A stretch of DNA of 64,000 bases from UBA7672 sp965279085 (GTDB lineage: Bacteria; Pseudomonadota; Alphaproteobacteria; Caulobacterales; Hyphomonadaceae): assembly GCA_965279085.1 (NCBI GenBank), contig OZ257149.1:4340001-4404000 (forward strand). Reading direction: 5' to 3'. Shown one piece after another: positions 34,101 to 44,460 of this stretch. Position 1 is the first letter of the stretch; every line of letters begins with the position of its first letter. The notes under the pieces are model-generated. The model did no database searches. It was not told where the DNA came from and saw only the letters and a program-made list of their open reading frames with translations. The translations under genes were made by a program, and so were the position numbers.

Positions 34101-34808
34101 ATGGTCACCAAGGTTTACTCCAGCGCGCAGGCAGCCCTCGAAGGCATGCTGTTCGATGGCATGACGATCATGGCCGGCGGCTTCGGCCTGTGCGGCATTC
34201 CCGAGAACAGCATCGCAGAGATCAAGCGCTCGGGCGTGAAGAACCTCACTGTGATTTCAAACAACGCAGGCGTGGACGGTTTCGGGCTTGGCGTGCTGCT
34301 GAACACCAAGCAGGTAAAGAAGATGATCTCGTCCTACGTGGGCGAGAACAAGGAGTTCGAGCGGCAGTATCTATCTGGTGAGCTGGAGCTGGAGTTCAAT
34401 CCGCAGGGCACGCTGGCTGAGCGCTGCCGCGCGGGCGGGGCGGGCATCCCCGGCTTCTACACCAAGACCGGCGTCGGCACGATCGTCGCTGATGGCAAGG
34501 AGCATCGCGAGTTCAACGGCCAGACCTACATTCTCGAAACGGCGCTCATAGCTGACCTGTCGATCATCAAGGCCTGGAAGGGGGATGCGCAGGGCAACCT
34601 CGTCTTCCGCAAGACGGCCCGCAACTTCAATCCGGACATGGCGACGGCCGGCAAGTTCTGCGTCGCGGAAGTCGAGGAGATCGTGCCGGTCGGCTCGATC
34701 GATCCCGATCACATCCACCTGCCGGGGATCTTCGTGAACTGCGTTGTGCAAGGCAAGTTCGAGAAACGCATCGAGCAGCGTACCGTCCGCAAGAAAGTTA
34801 CGGCCTGA
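34101..34808 (+). CDS. scoA: 3-oxoacid CoA-transferase subunit A
   Basis: A 235-residue subunit of succinyl-CoA:3-ketoacid CoA-transferase, which activates acetoacetate. It shows the family N terminus (KVYSSAQAALEGMLFDGMTI then MAGGFGLCGIPENSIAEI) and the line AGIPGFYTKTGVGT. It lies 22 bases after fahA. Its TGA overlaps the ATG of a small unknown gene (TGATG), and subunit B lies beyond that. Confidence 0.93.
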   Translation: MVTKVYSSAQAALEGMLFDGMTIMAGGFGLCGIPENSIAEIKRSGVKNLTVISNNAGVDGFGLGVLLNTKQVKKMISSYVGENKEFERQYLSGELELEFNPQGTLAERCRAGGAGIPGFYTKTGVGTIVADGKEHREFNGQTYILETALIADLSIIKAWKGDAQGNLVFRKTARNFNPDMATAGKFCVAEVEEIVPVGSIDPDHIHLPGIFVNCVVQGKFEKRIEQRTVRKKVTA

Positions 34809-35092
34809 TGCTGCGCGTGCGTGTCCTTCTGCAGCCTCTGGCCGGCGGCGATCACCAGACGATCTGGGATCGTCCGCTGCGCACGCGGCATGAGGACAGC
34901 AAGCTCAAGGAATTCCGTGAGCTGTCGTGGGACACGCAGAAGTTCGGCGAGCGCATGGAGATGAAGTTCGACGATGGCGCGGGCAGCCGCTGCCGGGTCG
35001 ATGCTTCATTCCAGGGTGCTCACATCATCCCCATCGAAGGCGGCCACCAGGTCGATCTCACCTTCATGGGCAGCAATTATCGCGTCTGGTAG
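34808..35092 (+). CDS. Hypothetical protein between scoA and scoB
   Basis: A 94-residue protein, probably soluble, with no recognised family. It contains a basic N-terminal half (DRPLRTRHEDSKLKEFRELS) and a beta-rich C-terminal half (CRVDASFQGAHIIPIEGGHQ then VDLTFMGSNYRVW). Coupling with scoA by TGATG and the 22 bases to scoB place it firmly in the operon. The two CoA-transferase subunits are usually adjacent, so the position of this gene is odd. Confidence 0.6.
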   Translation: MLRVRVLLQPLAGGDHQTIWDRPLRTRHEDSKLKEFRELSWDTQKFGERMEMKFDDGAGSRCRVDASFQGAHIIPIEGGHQVDLTFMGSNYRVW

Positions 35093-35114
35093 AGACGGAC
35101 TACAGGAGACCATC

Positions 35115-35744
35115 ATGCCTTGGGATCGCGACCAGATGGCCGCCCGCGCGGCGCAGGAACTTCAGGACGGGTTCTACGTGAACCTCGGTATCGGCATCCC
35201 GACGCTGGTGGCGAACCACATTCCGGAGGGTGTGGACGTCACGCTGCAGTCCGAGAACGGCATGCTCGGCATGGGACCGTTCCCTTTCGAGGGGGAGGAA
35301 GACCCCGACCTGATCAATGCGGGCAAGCAGACGATAACGGAGCTGGATCGTTCGGTTTATTTCTCGTCGTCGCAGTCGTTCGGGATGATCCGTGGCGGGC
35401 ATATCGACCTTGCCATCCTTGGCGCGATGGAAGTGTCCGAGACGGGCGACCTCGCCAACTGGATGATCCCCGGCAAGCTCGTGAAGGGTATGGGCGGGGC
35501 GATGGATCTCGTCGCGGGCGTGAAGCGCGTCGTTGTGATCATGGATCACGCGTCTAAGGCGGGCGAGACGAAGCTTCTCAAGGAGTGCTCGCTGCCGTTG
35601 ACGGGCAAGCGCGTGGTCAATCGCATCATCACCAATCTCGGTGTCTTCGACGTGGTTGAGGGCGGCCTCAAGGTTGTTGAGACCGCCCCCGGCGTCACGC
35701 GTGACGAAATCGGAAAGATGACGCAGGCGAAGCTGGTGAATTAG
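35115..35744 (+). CDS. scoB: 3-oxoacid CoA-transferase subunit B
   Basis: A 209-residue subunit with the catalytic Glu in LQSENGMLGMGPFPFEG. It also shows the GIGIPTLVANHIPEGVDV and GGHIDLAILGAMEVSETGD lines. ATG 35115 has AGGAGA upstream, and the protein start MPWDRDQMAARAAQELQDGF is standard. It ends in a convergent overlap with the GlsB-like gene. With hppD, maiA, hmgA, fahA and scoA it completes tyrosine-to-acetoacetyl-CoA conversion. Confidence 0.93.
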   Translation: MPWDRDQMAARAAQELQDGFYVNLGIGIPTLVANHIPEGVDVTLQSENGMLGMGPFPFEGEEDPDLINAGKQTITELDRSVYFSSSQSFGMIRGGHIDLAILGAMEVSETGDLANWMIPGKLVKGMGGAMDLVAGVKRVVVIMDHASKAGETKLLKECSLPLTGKRVVNRIITNLGVFDVVEGGLKVVETAPGVTRDEIGKMTQAKLVN

Positions 35745-36004
35745 GCCGCGCGGCGGATCAGCGACAGCAGGACGAGGATCACCACGCCGCCAATGGTGGC
35801 GTAGAGGATGCTGGTCAGCAGCGGCTCTCCGGTCGAGAAGCTGAGGCCTGCCTGCGGCAGAAGCCAAGACGCGACCAGCGCGCCGACGATGCCGATCACA
35901 ATGTTGCCGAGAAGGCCGAAGCCCGCGCCCTTGACGATAACGCCGGCCAGCCAGCCAGCGATCGCGCCGACGAGCAGCGCAATCAGAATGCCTTCGGTTG
36001 TCAT
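35741..36004 (-). CDS. GlsB/YeaQ/YmgE-family membrane protein
   Basis: An 87-residue small membrane protein with three hydrophobic helices and the Gly-rich family patterns GAIAGWLAGVIVKGAGFGLL and NIVIGIVGALVASWLL. The family (transglycosylase-associated or YeaQ) is often induced by stress; its molecular job is unknown. ATG 36004 has GGAG nine bases upstream. The stop overlaps the scoB stop by three bases, tail to tail. Confidence 0.88.
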   Translation of the reverse strand: MTTEGILIALLVGAIAGWLAGVIVKGAGFGLLGNIVIGIVGALVASWLLPQAGLSFSTGEPLLTSILYATIGGVVILVLLSLIRRAA

Positions 36005-36160
36005 GATTTTCTCCGGGGCCGGATGTCCGCCCAATCGTCTTCAACGCGTAGCGCCCGACCAGAGTTCCATTCAGCACGCGGGCCACGGTTGACGCATAGG
36101 CAACGGAACGCGGAACCGGTGCAACCGTTCTGACTCCGAATTCAATTCGGGAACATACTC

Positions 36161-36328
36161 ATGGCGCTCAGCACAACATCACTGCTTCTGCTTGTCGTCC
36201 TGCTGATCCTCGTGCTTGGCGCAGTGCCGTCGTGGCCGCACAGCCGCAGCTGGGGTTACGCGCCGTCTGGCACGCTGGGTACGATCCTTGTGATCGTGCT
36301 GATCTTTGCGTTGCTGGGTTATCTTTAG
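36161..36328 (+). CDS. DUF3309-family small membrane protein
   Basis: A 55-residue protein that begins MALSTTSLLLLVVLLILVLG, has the polar centre AVPSWPHSRSWGYAPSGTLG, and ends in a second helix (TILVIVLIFALLGYL). The order helix, LP/WP-W-S-WGY-PSG, helix is the DUF3309 pattern, known mainly from proteobacteria and without assigned function. Its TAG overlaps the TAA of the convergent DUF1254 gene. The ribosome site is a GGGAACA stretch. Confidence 0.85.
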   Translation: MALSTTSLLLLVVLLILVLGAVPSWPHSRSWGYAPSGTLGTILVIVLIFALLGYL

Positions 36329-37647
36329 ACCTTCATCACGGGCGGGACTTTCCATTTGCGGTCGCGCAGTTCGCGTTTCGGCAGGTAGGCGCGCAGTGAC
36401 AGGCGGATTGCGCCCGCGGGTGCGGGCAGCCAGTTCGCGGCGAGGGGTCCGGTGGGTGGGTCGCGCTGGATGAGGATGTCTATCGAGCCGTCAGCGTTCT
36501 TTACCAGACCTTCGGTGCGGTCGCCGACCGAGAAGCGGTTGATCGGATTCTGGGTGAAGAAGAACCGGCCGTCGGGCTCGACCTGATACATGGTCAGCGA
36601 CCAGAAGGCGTCTGCGGGAACGCCGCCGGGCGGTACGCGCCAGACATACTTGTTCGCACCATTGAGATCGATGCCGGCGCCATCCGTCGTGGCCTGGAAG
36701 TACATGGCTTCGGCTTCGGGCAGGGCGGCGAGGCCGCCAAGGGCGATGGCGGAGCGGAGAAGATCGGTCGATCCCGCTGCGCCGACGCCAGGCTCCTGAT
36801 AGCCCCAGCCGTTCAACATGAGATCGCGGAAGAGGAATTTCTCTTTCAGTTTCGCGATGCCTTTCGGCAGATAGGCCGTCCACATGGCGAGCTGTTCGGA
36901 CGTGGGCGTGACGCCCGGGCCGGCGCCGACGGCGGCATAGTTGTTCGCGCGCGCCATGTGGCCGAGGCCGCCCGGGGAGCGGGCGAGCATGTCGTTGACG
37001 ACGGCGAGAAAGTTGGCGGGATCGTCGGACGTGGTGGCCTTGATGCCGAAGGGGCGCGGGGCGGCATCCGTGATGGGCTTGAGGACGATCTGCTGCTGCA
37101 GGGCTTTCGCGGCGGCGAGGTCGGCGGGACCATCGACGACGATGCGGGCGAGCATCCAGACATCGTTGGTGGAGGAACGCAGGACGGTGACGCCGGCCGG
37201 GGCCGCGCCCTTCCATGTGGGGCCGGCGATCCAGAAGCGGCCGCCCTGTCCGTTGGTGAGGCGCGTGCCGATGCCGGCGAAGTTGTCGGTGAAGGCGTCC
37301 ATGAAGGTGATGTTGAAGTAGCGTTGCGTGTCCGTCGGCGAGACCACTTCCATTGGGCCGTTGGACAGCTCCAGCTGTCCGGAGGAATAGATCGTGTCGT
37401 TGTTGGGCGCGGTGATCGCGCGCATCGTGTGGTCTGCCAGCGTGGCGCGGTGACCGAGCTTGTTGAGACCGGGCTGGGCTGCGCGGTTCTGGCCGGTGCG
37501 GGCGATCTCGTAGAGCGGGAAGGCGTACATGAAGGCGGCTTCGACGCCGGCCTCATTGGCTTCGACCGGGCCCGCCATGGTCTGGCAGCCTGCGGCGCCG
37601 AGCAGGGTGAGGGCGCTGGCAGTCCAGAGGAATTCACGACGACGCAT
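36325..37647 (-). CDS. DUF1254/DUF1214 secreted protein
   Basis: A 440-residue protein. It starts MRRREFLWTASALTLLGAAG then CQTM: twin-arginine-like RR plus a lipobox (GAAGC), so probably an exported lipoprotein. An upstream in-frame start would put 56 unlike residues before it. The DUF1254 domain shows AFMYAFPLYEIARTGQN, APNNDTIYSSGQLELSNGPM and RYFNITFMDAFTDNFAGIGT. The C-terminal DUF1214 domain shows WSLTMYQVEPDGRFFFTQNP, NRFSVGDRTEGLV and LPAPAGAIRLSLRAYLPK. The family is common in bacteria, and the biochemical role is not established. It is monocistronic. Confidence 0.88.
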   Translation of the reverse strand: MRRREFLWTASALTLLGAAGCQTMAGPVEANEAGVEAAFMYAFPLYEIARTGQNRAAQPGLNKLGHRATLADHTMRAITAPNNDTIYSSGQLELSNGPMEVVSPTDTQRYFNITFMDAFTDNFAGIGTRLTNGQGGRFWIAGPTWKGAAPAGVTVLRSSTNDVWMLARIVVDGPADLAAAKALQQQIVLKPITDAAPRPFGIKATTSDDPANFLAVVNDMLARSPGGLGHMARANNYAAVGAGPGVTPTSEQLAMWTAYLPKGIAKLKEKFLFRDLMLNGWGYQEPGVGAAGSTDLLRSAIALGGLAALPEAEAMYFQATTDGAGIDLNGANKYVWRVPPGGVPADAFWSLTMYQVEPDGRFFFTQNPINRFSVGDRTEGLVKNADGSIDILIQRDPPTGPLAANWLPAPAGAIRLSLRAYLPKRELRDRKWKVPPVMKV

Positions 37648-37761
37648 ACTTGGTCTCCTGCGATACCGATCAGTAACATTCAGCATTTTGCGGGTGGTTA
37701 TGCAAGCCTGAGCGGTCGGGTGCGTGCATCGGCGAGGCGGGCGTCTGTAAGCACGCCCTCG

Positions 37762-37833
37762 TGGTTCGACGGGCTCACCATGAGGGCTACTCGGGCGGTG
37801 GTGGTTCAGCCTCATGGTGAGCCCGTCGAACCA
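37762..37833. repeat. Perfect 24-bp inverted repeat with hairpin potential
   Basis: The arms 37762-37785 and 37810-37833 are perfect complements of 24 bases (starting TGGTTCGACGGGCTCACC), separated by 24 bases. The GTTCGACGGGCTCACCATGA word resembles dispersed repeats known from many alphaproteobacteria. It is in the gene-free stretch 37648-38528. Confidence 0.8.
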
Positions 37834-38378
37834 TGGGGCGTGGGCGTGATCTCTCGCTCAGGCCGGTGATCACCGCCTGGGATGCTGTAGCTCTGGCTCG
37901 GAAGGGCCGGGGACGCGGGGATGCCCCGCTGAGTGGCTCCGCCGGATGGCGGCTACCGGTAGTGCGTAGAGGAGAAGCGGATCGCCCGCGTCCCCGCGTT
38001 CGTTGTGCGCCGGCCTCGGACAAGGCGATCGTTTCACGCCTCTGCCGTTGGCATCGCCGGTGGCGTGCGGGTCCATGGATGTTCGGCCAGGGTCCCCGGA
38101 CAACACTCCCCCACTTGGCCGATGGTTTGACCTCGACATACGCAGGGGCTGAGCTGGATCCCTCAGACGAGAGATCATGTGCTCCACGCTCGAACGCATC
38201 GCTCCCGCGCCGTCGAACAGCTGTACCGGCTGCCCTTCCATGCGGAAGCGATGGGGCATTATCCGTCAGGTTCAGGGGGTGGGGGACAACTTCGCGCTGA
38301 TTTTTTGTAGGCGCTTGAAGAGCAAGGAAAGTTTGTCGGGCAGGTGTAGGATAAGTCGCGGGTGTTCGGCTCCAACGG
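37834..38378. other. Gene-free stretch with no supported gene
   Basis: Several short frames exist in both strands, but they are rich in Arg, Pro and Ser, overlap each other, and match no family, so I call none. The bases have the look of a decayed or non-coding dispersed element. Nothing specific can be supported. Confidence 0.4.
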
Positions 38379-38495
38379 TGTCATTCCTGAAACGCCGTAG
38401 GCGTTATCAGGAAACCACGGGGCGTGAGAGGCGCTTGAGCGTGCAGCCCCTGAGTTCCGGGTCTTCGCGGCTGCGCCGCTTCGCCCGGAATGACA
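38379..38495. repeat. Dispersed repeat with TGTCATTCC ends
   Basis: A 117-base element with ends TGTCATTCC (38379-38387) and GGAATGACA (38487-38495), which are inverted to each other. Inside are two smaller hairpins: ACGCCGTAGGCGT and GGCTGCGCC. This is of the type of TGTCATTCCGGG repeats found in many proteobacterial genomes. Confidence 0.65.
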
Positions 38496-38528
38496 CTGGT
38501 GGGTGTGGTGGCAGCTGAATGTGTCGCG

Positions 38529-38567
38529 CAAAAAGAAGCCCCGGGCGGCTTTCGCGGCCCGGGGCAG
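38529..38567 (-). terminator. Rho-independent terminator of katG
   Basis: On the minus strand the stem GCCCCGGGC (loop CGCGAAAG region) GCCCGGGGC is followed by TTCTTTTT, located 32 bases after the katG stop. A stem of nine GC-rich pairs and the T tract make this a strong terminator. Confidence 0.85.
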
Positions 38568-38598
38568 TGCCTCCTCATACTCCCCGAAGGGATTCGGA

Positions 38599-40797
<2,199 letters not shown>

Positions 40798-40858
40798 GGA
40801 TCATCTCCTCTGAATTATGGGCGAAGCGAGCCTGTGAGGGCTCCTCGAATGCGGTAAA

Positions 40859-40875
40859 CTTAGAACCGTTCTAAG
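40859..40875. promoter_or_regulatory. Predicted Irr (ICE-like) operator upstream of katG
   Basis: CTTAGAACCGTTCTAAG is a perfect 8-1-8 palindrome. It fits the TTAGAAnnnTTCTAA shape of the iron-control element bound by Irr, and equally the 7-1-7 shape of Per boxes. The irr gene in this window carries a similar box at 45156-45170. Confidence 0.7.
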
Positions 40876-40974
40876 TGGGGTTCAAGCCGATATTGGAATA
40901 ATTCCAGAAATGGCTGTGAATGCCGCAGAGGGCCGGAAATGCTGGGGTTTCCGGGGTGTGGGGCGCGTACAGCG

Positions 40975-41469
40975 TCAACGTGGCTTGGTCGCCTGCCAGG
41001 TCTGGAGATGGTCGCGTGCACGGTTGATCGCCGGGTTCATGAGGTCGTCATGGCCGTCGCGCTTGCCGGTGAGTTCGATGACGTAGCCGTTCGGGTCGCG
41101 GAAGTAGATCGAGTCGATCATCTCGTGATCGGCGACGCCGCGCACGTGCATGCCGGCTGCCTTGCCCTTGTCCATCCACGGCTTGAGGTCGGCGTGCGGG
41201 ATTTCGAGCGCGATGTGCAGGTCGAAGTCGTGCTGTTCCTTGAATTCGAAGTCCCTGCCGTCCTCGCCGGGGACTTCGAAGAAGGCGAGGCAGGAGCCAT
41301 CGTGCATCTGGTAGAAGGAGTGCAGCACCCGCGTTTCGCGGCCGGTCTTCGTCGCCTTGATCTCGAAGGCGTTGACGAGGGGCAGGCCGAGGAAGTCCTC
41401 GTAGAACTTCCGCGTCTCTTCCGAGTCCCGGCAGCGATAGGCGTTGTGATGCAGGCCCTTGATGACCAT
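40975..41469 (-). CDS. VOC-family (glyoxalase/dioxygenase superfamily) protein
   Basis: A 164-residue protein of the vicinal-oxygen-chelate fold. The N-terminal half gives the metal His in IKGLHHNAYRCRDSEETRKF followed by YEDFLGLPLV; the C-terminal half gives HIALEIPHADLKPWMDKG and the metal Glu in YFRDPNGYVIELTGKRDGHD. It could be a ring-cleavage or lyase enzyme. It follows the GST gene after 13 bases, and kynU is upstream in the same direction, so an aromatic or kynurenine-related role is possible. ATG 41469 was chosen because the fold starts there. Confidence 0.8.
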   Translation of the reverse strand: MVIKGLHHNAYRCRDSEETRKFYEDFLGLPLVNAFEIKATKTGRETRVLHSFYQMHDGSCLAFFEVPGEDGRDFEFKEQHDFDLHIALEIPHADLKPWMDKGKAAGMHVRGVADHEMIDSIYFRDPNGYVIELTGKRDGHDDLMNPAINRARDHLQTWQATKPR

Positions 41470-41482
41470 CAGCCGATCTTCC

Positions 41483-42160
41483 TCAGACTGTCTCGAACTG
41501 CTGGCCTTTGAGCGAGCCGGCAAAGCCGTACATGACTTCGTTGACCGGGCCCCATGCCTTCAGCTTCTGCATGTTCCCGATCCAGCGCTTCACGTTCGGG
41601 AAGTCGTTGAACTGGCAACCGATGAGTTCGCCGGCGGTGACGATGCAGACGGTGAAGTAGTCCGCGATCGAGATCGTGTTGTTCACCATGTAGTCGTTCT
41701 TGCCGAGGAAATCCCGGTCGAGGATGGTGAGCGCGGCTTTGCACTTGTCCTTGCCCCAGGCGACCGTGCCCTTCTGCTGCTCGTCGCTCGGCCGTTTGTG
41801 GTGCGGGAAGATCTGCGGATAGAGCAGGCCGTAGCCGAGGTCGCGGTAGAGGAGCGTGTTGGTCCAGTCCATCGCGGCGTCGACCTGCGCGCGGGCTTTC
41901 AGGTCCTTCGGATATTCCGGGCAGTCGAAGCGCGAGGCGAGGTACTTCAGGATCGCGGAGCTTTCCGGGATCCGCCAGTCGCCTTCCTCGAGGAGCGGGA
42001 CCTGCTTCGACGGATTCTTCGCGGCGTAGTCGGCCTGCATGTGCTCGCCGGTCATCAGGTCGACCGAGACCTCCTCGACGGGAAGGTTCTTCTCCTGGAT
42101 GAACAGCCGCACCGGCCGGCTGACTGTCGAGACCGGGTGCATGTAGAGCTTGAGCGCCAT
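41483..42160 (-). CDS. Glutathione S-transferase
   Basis: A 225-residue cytoplasmic GST. The thioredoxin-like N-terminal domain shows MALKLYMHPVSTVSRPVRLF (Ser in the active position), then NPSKQVPLLEEGDWRIPESS with the glutathione-binding ES, and AILKYLASRFD. The helical C-terminal domain includes NTISIADYFTVCIVTAGELI, the usual N-capping motif, and a long loop (YPQIFPHHKRPSDEQQ). It looks closest to theta-like bacterial GSTs. It lies between kynU (59 bases upstream) and the VOC gene (13 bases downstream), so these form a likely operon. Confidence 0.88.
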   Translation of the reverse strand: MALKLYMHPVSTVSRPVRLFIQEKNLPVEEVSVDLMTGEHMQADYAAKNPSKQVPLLEEGDWRIPESSAILKYLASRFDCPEYPKDLKARAQVDAAMDWTNTLLYRDLGYGLLYPQIFPHHKRPSDEQQKGTVAWGKDKCKAALTILDRDFLGKNDYMVNNTISIADYFTVCIVTAGELIGCQFNDFPNVKRWIGNMQKLKAWGPVNEVMYGFAGSLKGQQFETV

Positions 42161-42219
42161 GGAAATTCCTCTGTCCTGCGGCGGGACCATGCGCCGATTT
42201 CGGGGAAGTTCAAGATTGC

Positions 42220-43449
42220 TTATGTGACCGCGCTGCGGCGGTGGAATTCCGGCTTGTCCCATGCGCGGGTGGCGAGAATGTCGGACAGCTGGTCCATCGC
42301 GTCCCACACATCGGTGAAACGAATGTAGAGCGGGGCGACGCCGAAGCGCATTGCGTCGGGCGCACGGAAATCGGGAATGACCCCGCGCGCGATCAGGGCT
42401 TGTACGACGGCGTAGCCATCGGGATGACGAATGCTGACGTGGCCGCCGCGTTGTTCGCCGGCGCGCGGCGAGATCGTTTCGAGTCCCATCGCTTCGGTGC
42501 GTGAGGCGACGAGATCGCCGAGTGCGCGGGCCTTGTGCGCGAGCGCTGCGATATCGATGCCGTCAAAGGCCGAGAGACCTGAGTCGAGTGCGGCTAGGGA
42601 GAGGACGCCGGGTGTTCCGGCAGCGAAGCGCGAGACGCCTTCGCGGGGGGCGTAGGCGGATGTGAAGGCGAATGGATCGGCGTGGCCGAACCAGCCGGAG
42701 ATGGGCGAGTTCAATGTCGAGGCGATGTCCTTGCGCGCGTAGATGAAGGCGGGCGCGCCGGGGCCGCCATTCAGGAATTTGTAGGTGCAGCCGGTCGAGA
42801 GCTTCGCGCCATCGGCGGCGAGGCGGAGATCGACCACGCCAGTGGCGTGGCTGAGATCCCATACGATGAGGCCGCCGCTGTCCGCGGCGATGCGTTCGTG
42901 CGCGGCGACGTCAGCGACTTCCGCCGTCCGGTAGTTGACGATGCTCTTGATGAGGACGCCGCCGGTTTCTTCCAGCGCCTGTGCGCCCTCGCCAGCGCCG
43001 ACACGCCGGAAGGCGCCGAAATCGCGTGAGAGGCCTTCGGCGATGTATTGGTCAGTCGGGAATTCGGCTTCCTCGACGATGACGATGGATTGCTTCGCTG
43101 CCTTCAGCGCGGCGGCGGCCAGCTTGAACAGGTTCACGGAAACGCTGTCGGTGACGATCACCTCGTCATCTGGAACGCCAATCAGGCGGGCGAGCTTCGC
43201 GCCGACGGTGCGGGGCAGGTCGAACCAGCCAGCGTCGTTCCATGAGCGGATGAGGCCCTGCGCCCATTCCTTGCTGGCCGTCTCGCCCACACGTTTGAGG
43301 GCGGCGTGCGTGGCGGGGCCGAGCGAATGACCGTCGAGATAGATCACGCCGTCGGGCAGCGCGAAGGCGGCGCGGGCATGCGCGAGCGGATCGCTGCTGT
43401 CGAGCGCTTCGCAGTCTGCGCGTGTGGCGGGAATCCTGATGCTGGACAT
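42220..43449 (-). CDS. kynU: Kynureninase
   Basis: A 409-residue PLP enzyme that splits kynurenine to anthranilate and alanine in tryptophan breakdown. Family lines are YLDGHSLGPATHAAL, SWNDAGWFDLPRTVGAKLAR, IVWDLSHATGVVDL with the PLP-binding Asp, and GCTYKFLNGGPGAPAFIYAR with the PLP Lys in YKFLNGG. The start is ATG 43449; upstream in-frame residues are low-complexity. It is divergent from the alpha/beta hydrolase gene with 59 bases between. kynA is not in the window. Confidence 0.93.
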   Translation of the reverse strand: MSSIRIPATRADCEALDSSDPLAHARAAFALPDGVIYLDGHSLGPATHAALKRVGETASKEWAQGLIRSWNDAGWFDLPRTVGAKLARLIGVPDDEVIVTDSVSVNLFKLAAAALKAAKQSIVIVEEAEFPTDQYIAEGLSRDFGAFRRVGAGEGAQALEETGGVLIKSIVNYRTAEVADVAAHERIAADSGGLIVWDLSHATGVVDLRLAADGAKLSTGCTYKFLNGGPGAPAFIYARKDIASTLNSPISGWFGHADPFAFTSAYAPREGVSRFAAGTPGVLSLAALDSGLSAFDGIDIAALAHKARALGDLVASRTEAMGLETISPRAGEQRGGHVSIRHPDGYAVVQALIARGVIPDFRAPDAMRFGVAPLYIRFTDVWDAMDQLSDILATRAWDKPEFHRRSAVT

Positions 43450-43508
43450 GGGCCCATTTGCGATGGTCAGCGGCGCTCTTGCAATGCCTGGAAGGCCACG
43501 CCAAACGG

Positions 43509-44444
43509 ATGGACATGCGTCACGCGCTCGCCCTTCTTTGCCTCGCCATTGTTCCGGCATGCACTCCCGACGCGCCCGCGATGGCGACAATGGAGGCGCG
43601 TCCTGTGTCCAGGTTGATGAAATGGGACGATCTGACTTCGCGCGAGAAGGCATCGCCGACGCAGACGATCACGTGGGGACCGGGCGCGACCGACGTTGCC
43701 GATCTCTGGCTGCCAGAAGGCGCGGGGCCGTATCCGGTCGTGGTGATGGTGCATGGGGGGTGCTGGCAGAAATCGATCGCGGACCGCTCGCTGATGAGCT
43801 GGGCGGCGGATGACCTGCGCAAGCAGGGGCTCGCTGTCTGGAACATCGAGTATCGCGGCGTGGACGAGGAGGGCGGCGGGTATCCGAGCACGTTCCTCGA
43901 TGTCGCGCATGCGGCTGATGCGTTGCGCGATCAGGCCGCGACCTACAATCTCGATCTCAACCGTGTCGCGGGCTTCGGGCATTCGGCGGGCGGGCATCTC
44001 GCGCTGTGGATCGCTGCGCGCCACAAGCTGCCGGGTTACAGCCCGATGCGGATGGACAATCCGCTAAAGCTCGTCGGCGTCGTGAATTCGGGTGGGCTTG
44101 CCGATCTGAGAGCCTCACGGTCCGTCACGCAACGCGAATGCTTGTCGGACATCTATGACCAGCTGGTCGGCTCGATCAGCTCGACGCGAGCCAATGTGCT
44201 TGCCGATACATCGCCGGCGGAAATGCTGCCGCTGAAGGTACGCCAGGTGAGCGTCAACGGACATGATGACAGCATCGCGCCCGCCAATCTCGGCGAGGGC
44301 TACACGCGCCGCGCCAAGGCGGCGGGCGACAATGCGGATGTCGTGGTGGTGCTGAACACCGGGCATGTCGAGCTGGTATCGCCGGGATCAGAAGCCTGGG
44401 ACATCGAGGTGTCGACGCTGAAGGACATGCTTGGGGTGAAGTGA
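43509..44444 (+). CDS. Alpha/beta hydrolase lipoprotein, possibly kynurenine formamidase-like
   Basis: A 311-residue alpha/beta hydrolase. ATG 43509 (or 43515) gives a lipoprotein signal ending in CLAIVPACTPD. The oxyanion motif is VMVHGGCWQKS (HGG-W as in kynurenine formamidases and acetyl-hydrolases), the nucleophile Ser is in AGFGHSAGGHLALWI, and the His is in VVLNTGHVELV. The divergent kynU neighbour hints at hydrolysis of N-formylkynurenine, but a lipoprotein would place it in the periplasm, away from cytoplasmic kynurenine. An esterase with another substrate is as likely. Confidence 0.78.
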   Translation: MDMRHALALLCLAIVPACTPDAPAMATMEARPVSRLMKWDDLTSREKASPTQTITWGPGATDVADLWLPEGAGPYPVVVMVHGGCWQKSIADRSLMSWAADDLRKQGLAVWNIEYRGVDEEGGGYPSTFLDVAHAADALRDQAATYNLDLNRVAGFGHSAGGHLALWIAARHKLPGYSPMRMDNPLKLVGVVNSGGLADLRASRSVTQRECLSDIYDQLVGSISSTRANVLADTSPAEMLPLKVRQVSVNGHDDSIAPANLGEGYTRRAKAAGDNADVVVVLNTGHVELVSPGSEAWDIEVSTLKDMLGVK

Positions 44445-44460
44445 GCGGACCGCCTGGCCG

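Noticed and set aside
37870..38259. Open frames of 113-155 codons in the gap before katG
   Set aside because: They overlap in several frames, are rich in Arg/Ser/Pro/His, and have no ribosome site or family.
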